From the NCBI RefSeq assembly GCF_000799565.1, contig NZ_JUHB01000001.1:3475501-3539500 (forward strand): 64,000 nt of DNA, given 5' to 3'. The notes below the pieces were generated by a model that saw nothing but the letters and a program-made list of their open reading frames with translations, was not told the DNA's origin and made no database searches. The position numbers were made by a program, and so were the translations under genes. This document shows, piece after piece, positions 61,191 through 64,000 of this stretch (position 1 is the first letter of the stretch; the number at the start of each line of letters is the position of its first letter). This stretch comes from Cellulophaga sp. Hel_I_12 (GTDB lineage Bacteria > Bacteroidota > Bacteroidia > Flavobacteriales > Flavobacteriaceae).

Positions 61191-62087
61191 ATGAGTATTG
61201 CTTCATTTGTAGAGTATCTTTCCTTAGAGAAAAAATATGCCACCAATACTGTTAAGGCTTATCAGGATGATTTGTTGGAGTTTGATGCCTATTGTAGAGC
61301 AGAATTTGGCGTGCACGACATAGAGAATAACAGCTATGCAGAGATAAGAAGTTGGGTTGTGGTATTGGTGGGTACTAAAATCTCTAATCGAAGTATCAAT
61401 AGAAAAATAGCCTCTTTGAAAGCCTTCTATAAATTTTTGCTTAAAATTGATGCTATCCAAGTGCATCCATTAGCAAAACATAAGTCCCTAAAAACTCCAA
61501 AAAAAATTGAAATTCCATTTTCGGAATCTGAGATGGAAAAAATAATACAGAGTATTTCTTTCCCTGATGACTTTACAGGACTTAGAGATAAATTAATGAT
61601 TGAGCTTTTCTATTCAACAGGAATACGGCGCGCTGAATTGGTTAATTTAACTATGAGCAACTTAGATTTATCGAATAGTACTTTAAAAGTGATTGGTAAG
61701 CGAAATAAAGAGCGGATACTTCCTATCGTAAAATCGTTGAAGATATTATTTGAGTCTTATTTAGAGCAGAGAGCAGCAGTTTTGAGGGATCCATCGATAA
61801 AATTTGTTTTTTTGACTAAAACAGGAGATAAAGTATATGAAATGCTTGTTTATAGGGTTGTAAATCATTATTTTAGTAAAGTGTCTACCAAGGTAAAAAA
61901 GAGTCCGCATATTCTCAGGCATACCTTTGCAACACATTTATTGAATAAAGGTGCGGATTTAAATTCAGTAAAAGAGTTATTGGGGCATGCCAGTTTAGCT
62001 TCTACTCAGGTATATACGCATAACAGTATAGCGGAGCTGAAAAAAGTACACCTTGCATCCCATCCTAGAAATCAAAAAAAAGAGTAG
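61191..62087 (+). CDS. XerC/XerD-type tyrosine recombinase
   Basis: A 298-residue integrase. N-terminal SAM-like core-binding domain (about 1-95) and catalytic domain with Arg146 in TGIRRAEL, His240 and Arg243 in HILRHTF, His266 in LLGHASL and nucleophile Tyr275 in TQVYTH. It is probably the chromosome-dimer recombinase rather than a phage integrase, given its size and the housekeeping neighbours rpsU and hpf. Flavobacteria often have one or two such copies. Confidence 0.92.
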   Translation: MSIASFVEYLSLEKKYATNTVKAYQDDLLEFDAYCRAEFGVHDIENNSYAEIRSWVVVLVGTKISNRSINRKIASLKAFYKFLLKIDAIQVHPLAKHKSLKTPKKIEIPFSESEMEKIIQSISFPDDFTGLRDKLMIELFYSTGIRRAELVNLTMSNLDLSNSTLKVIGKRNKERILPIVKSLKILFESYLEQRAAVLRDPSIKFVFLTKTGDKVYEMLVYRVVNHYFSKVSTKVKKSPHILRHTFATHLLNKGADLNSVKELLGHASLASTQVYTHNSIAELKKVHLASHPRNQKKE

Positions 62088-62108
62088 TTTAACTTTAAAT
62101 TTTTGTCC

Positions 62109-62411
62109 ATGAAAGTAAATGCACAATCTGTTAATTTTAATGCAGAGGGAACTCTGATTAATTTTGTTCAAAATCGATTAAATAAATTAGATCAATATTA
62201 CGATAAGATTTTAGGATCTGATGTATTTTTAAAAGTTGAAAAAATGAGTGCAAAAGAAAATAAAGTTGTTGAAATAAAAGTTTATGTACCTAAGAATGAA
62301 TTTATTGTAAAAAAGCAATGTAAGTCTTTTGAAGAGGCAATTGATGCGGCTTGTGATTCATTAAAGCGGCAATTAGTGAAGCAAAAAGAAAAATTACGTA
62401 TTTCTGCGTAA
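62109..62411 (+). CDS. hpf: Ribosome hibernation-promoting factor, short form
   Basis: 100 residues from ATG at 62109 (MKVNAQSVNF); a TTG at 62103 is in frame but not needed. HPF/RaiA fold with DVFLKVEKM and the basic LKRQLVKQKEKLR end. It binds the 30S decoding centre to store ribosomes. It lacks the long C-terminal dimerisation domain. Confidence 0.92.
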   Translation: MKVNAQSVNFNAEGTLINFVQNRLNKLDQYYDKILGSDVFLKVEKMSAKENKVVEIKVYVPKNEFIVKKQCKSFEEAIDAACDSLKRQLVKQKEKLRISA

Positions 62412-62428
62412 ATTTTTTCAAAAAATAT

Positions 62429-62458
62429 TTTGTTTAAATAAAAATATATCTACATTTG
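62429..62458 (+). promoter_or_regulatory. Promoter of the tRNA-tuf cluster
   Basis: TTTG (62429-62432), 18-bp spacer, TACATTTG (62451-62458). One of the best matches to the consensus in the window. The predicted start (about 62464) falls in the hairpin at 62461-62488. Confidence 0.65.
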
Positions 62459-62460
62459 CA

Positions 62461-62488
62461 GTCCGTTAAAATAACGGGCTTTTTTTTT
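62461..62488 (+). terminator. Hairpin with T-run just after the tRNA promoter
   Basis: GTCCGTTA / TAACGGGC with an AAA loop, then T9. It may terminate hpf transcripts and lies at the 5' end of the tRNA transcript. Confidence 0.75.
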
Positions 62489-62508
62489 GACCGAAAAAAG
62501 TTTTAAAA

Positions 62509-62582
62509 GCCGATGTAGCTCAGCTGGCTAGAGCAGCTGATTTGTAATCAGCAGGTCGTGGGTTCGAGTCCCTCTATCGGCT
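62509..62582 (+). tRNA. tRNA-Thr (TGT)
   Basis: 74 nt; acceptor GCCGATG/TATCGGC, anticodon stem GCTGA/TCAGC around TTTGTAA, T-loop GGTTCGAGTCC. CCA is not encoded. The loop gives anticodon TGT for ACA. Confidence 0.95.
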
Positions 62583-62713
62583 CAAATGAAGTAAGATTTC
62601 AAAACTCTTACTGAAATATTGAGATTGAGTTTAAAGTCTTATGATTATTCTATAATCATGGTTTTAAAGATAATTTAGTTATCAGCTCAAATGTTCTTTT
62701 ATAGTATTGGTTT

Positions 62714-62795
<82 letters not shown>

Positions 62796-62871
62796 CAAAA
62801 AGAAGTTTGAAGTTTCATATTCAAAGTTTTAGGTTGAATAACAAAAAACTCTAAATACGGAACTTAAAATT

Positions 62872-62944
62872 GCGGGAGTAGCTCAGTTGGTAGAGCGTCA
62901 GCCTTCCAAGCTGAATGTCGCCGGTTCGAACCCGGTCTCCCGCT
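62872..62944 (+). tRNA. tRNA-Gly (TCC)
   Basis: 73 nt; acceptor GCGGGAG/CTCCCGC, anticodon stem TCAGC/GCTGA around CTTCCAA. CCA is not encoded. Confidence 0.95.
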
Positions 62945-63199
62945 CAAAATTAATTAGTAAGTCTTTTTTGGTTTACTAGTTTTTTTAAACCTAAGTTGTT
63001 AAAACTATGGTTTGGTATTGCCAAAGTGAGTTTAATTGAACGTATAATCAGTTTTAGATTCATTTTGAAATCAGACTTGAGTGTCTGTAGTTGTAGGGTT
63101 TGAAAAAGCACTATATCTTTTAACCTTGAGGTAAGGTTGATTGTTTTGAGTTTATTGATTGTTCTGAAAATGATGAAGATAGATTTTTAACTCAATTAG
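62945..63199. other. 255-bp spacer between tRNA-Gly and tRNA-Thr
   Basis: A/T- and G/T-rich, with short complementary runs (TAGTAA near 62954 and TTACTA near 62973) that may help tRNA processing. No gene or promoter is clear. Confidence 0.3.
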
Positions 63200-63271
63200 G
63201 CCGGTGTAGCTCAGGGGTAGAGCGTTTCCTTGGTAAGGAAGAGGTCATGAGTTCAAATCTCATCATTGGCT
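63200..63271 (+). tRNA. tRNA-Thr (GGT)
   Basis: 72 nt; acceptor GCCGGTG/CATTGGC with wobble pairs, anticodon stem TTTCC/GGAAG around TTGGTAA. CCA is not encoded. It is followed 57 nt later by tuf. Confidence 0.93.
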
Positions 63272-63327
63272 CAAATTACGACATAAAATTGTACACTAAT
63301 ATAAACTAAGATTAAAATTCAATAAAC

Positions 63328-64000
63328 ATGGCTAAGGCAACATTTGATCGTTCTAAACCGCATTTAAATATCGGTACTATTGGACACGTAGATCACGGTA
63401 AAACTACATTGACTGCCGCTATTACAACAGTTTTGGCAAACGCAGGATTGTCTGAAATGAGAAGTTTCGACTCAATCGATAATGCACCGGAAGAAAAAGA
63501 AAGAGGTATCACTATTAATACATCGCACGTAGAGTACTCTACAGCTAACCGTCATTACGCTCACGTTGACTGTCCAGGTCACGCGGATTACGTAAAGAAC
63601 ATGGTAACTGGTGCTGCTCAAATGGACGGTGCTATACTTGTTGTTGCTGCTACTGATGGTCCAATGCCACAAACTCGTGAGCATATCCTATTAGGACGCC
63701 AGGTTGGTATTCCTAGAATGGTTGTATTCATGAACAAAGTGGATATGGTTGATGATGAGGAATTATTAGAATTGGTTGAAATGGAAGTAAGAGAATTACT
63801 TTCTTTCTACGAGTATGATGGAGATAATGGTCCTGTAATTGCTGGTTCAGCATTAGGAGCATTAAACGGTGAGCAAAAATGGGTAGATACAGTAATGTCT
63901 TTAATGGATGCTGTTGATACTTGGATTGAATTACCAGAAAGAGATGTTGATAAGCCTTTCTTAATGCCTGTTGAAGATGTATTTACGATTACAGGTCGTG
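63328..64000 (+). CDS. tuf: Elongation factor Tu (5' part)
   Basis: The frame starts at ATG 63328 ([16 protein letters not shown]) and runs off the window edge after 224 codons. G1 is GHVDHGKT, switch I has [13 protein letters not shown]3 DCPGHADY, G4 NKVD. It delivers aminoacyl-tRNA to the ribosome. It is likely transcribed with the four tRNAs upstream, the conserved flavobacterial order. C/G-ending codons are more frequent than in neighbouring genes, as expected for high expression. Confidence 0.97.
   Translation, partial: MAKATFDRSKPHLNIGTIGHVDHGKTTLTAAITTVLANAGLSEMRSFDSIDNAPEEKERGITINTSHVEYSTANRHYAHVDCPGHADYVKNMVTGAAQMDGAILVVAATDGPMPQTREHILLGRQVGIPRMVVFMNKVDMVDDEELLELVEMEVRELLSFYEYDGDNGPVIAGSALGALNGEQKWVDTVMSLMDAVDTWIELPERDVDKPFLMPVEDVFTITGR

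Noticed and set aside
61191..62087. Tyrosine recombinase as a mobile-element integrase
   Set aside because: Size, intact Xer layout and housekeeping neighbours (rpsU, hpf, tRNAs) with no flanking direct repeats or cargo argue against it.
62509..62582. tRNA-Thr as an integration site
   Set aside because: No duplicated 3' end of this tRNA or integrase-linked cargo was found nearby.
63472..63684. Minus-strand ORF in the tuf region
   Set aside because: Antisense to EF-Tu, whose G motifs are intact.

Overview
The window is a stretch of core chromosome from a member of the Flavobacteriaceae (Bacteroidota). The evidence is low GC with A/T-rich spacers, promoter-like TTTG/TTG...TAnnTTTG elements instead of sigma70-type boxes, almost no Shine-Dalgarno sequences, and family-typical gene sets: DUF2851, an SprB-repeat-like domain, bTHX, and a tRNA-Thr/Tyr/Gly/Thr-tuf cluster. 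The genus cannot be fixed from the sequence. No prophage, insertion sequence, CRISPR array or rRNA operon was seen. Genes are dense on both strands and every spacer over about 200 bp has been inspected.

Layout. 0-10 kb: a lipoprotein, a ClpP-family protease, kynurenine 3-monooxygenase, a coiled-coil 'zinc ribbon' protein that has lost its cysteines, Nif3, LpxK, a TPR hybrid histidine kinase next to GAPDH, and lipoyl synthase. 10-16 kb: two ECF sigma factors (one paired with an RskA-like anti-sigma factor, one overlapping a small Cys-rich membrane protein), MurB, an aminotransferase and a DUF1573 protein. 16-23 kb: ValS, an FAH-family hydrolase, an unusual zinc-ribbon SDR and a sterol-desaturase-family protein. 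22.8-27.6 kb (minus): rsfS-ftsH-LUD-cdsA-psd-acbP, a tightly packed membrane and quality-control operon. 27.7-38.5 kb: BirA, SRPBCC, PyrE back-to-back with a NUDIX protein, an M14 peptidase, a PAS kinase with response regulator, CoaD, Ddl, a PASTA protein, RluD and YaaA. 38.6-45 kb: bTHX, PEP carboxylase, a TPR membrane protein, a uracil-DNA-glycosylase-family protein with no ATG start, two small genes and a GH13 amylase lipoprotein. 45.1-52.2 kb (minus): a complete trpEGDCFBA operon preceded by a newly read leader peptide with three consecutive Trp codons and a terminator, i.e. a classical attenuator. 52.2-60.8 kb: MarR-YceI, rhodanese, DUF2851, PspC, a K+ channel, an Na+/alanine-type symporter fused to SprB-like and lipoyl-like domains, a ComEA-like HhH protein and an acyl-CoA dehydrogenase. 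60.8-64 kb: rpsU (with a rare strong Shine-Dalgarno), a XerC/D-type recombinase, hpf, four tRNAs and the 5' part of tuf.

How it works together. The right end is a translation block (bS21, HPF, tRNAs, EF-Tu). The trp operon makes tryptophan and appears to be controlled by ribosome stalling at its leader. The ftsH-cdsA-psd operon couples membrane proteolysis and phospholipid synthesis. Cell-wall functions (MurB, Ddl, LpxK) and cofactor genes (lipA, birA, coaD) are scattered among them.

The observations most worth a second look are the trp attenuator, the multidomain symporter, the SD-bearing rpsU leader, terminator-like hairpins inside coding sequence, the pyrE/NUDIX junction with no intergenic space, and 7-nt periodic degenerate arrays in spacers. 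All calls are by eye; no database search or folding program was run.
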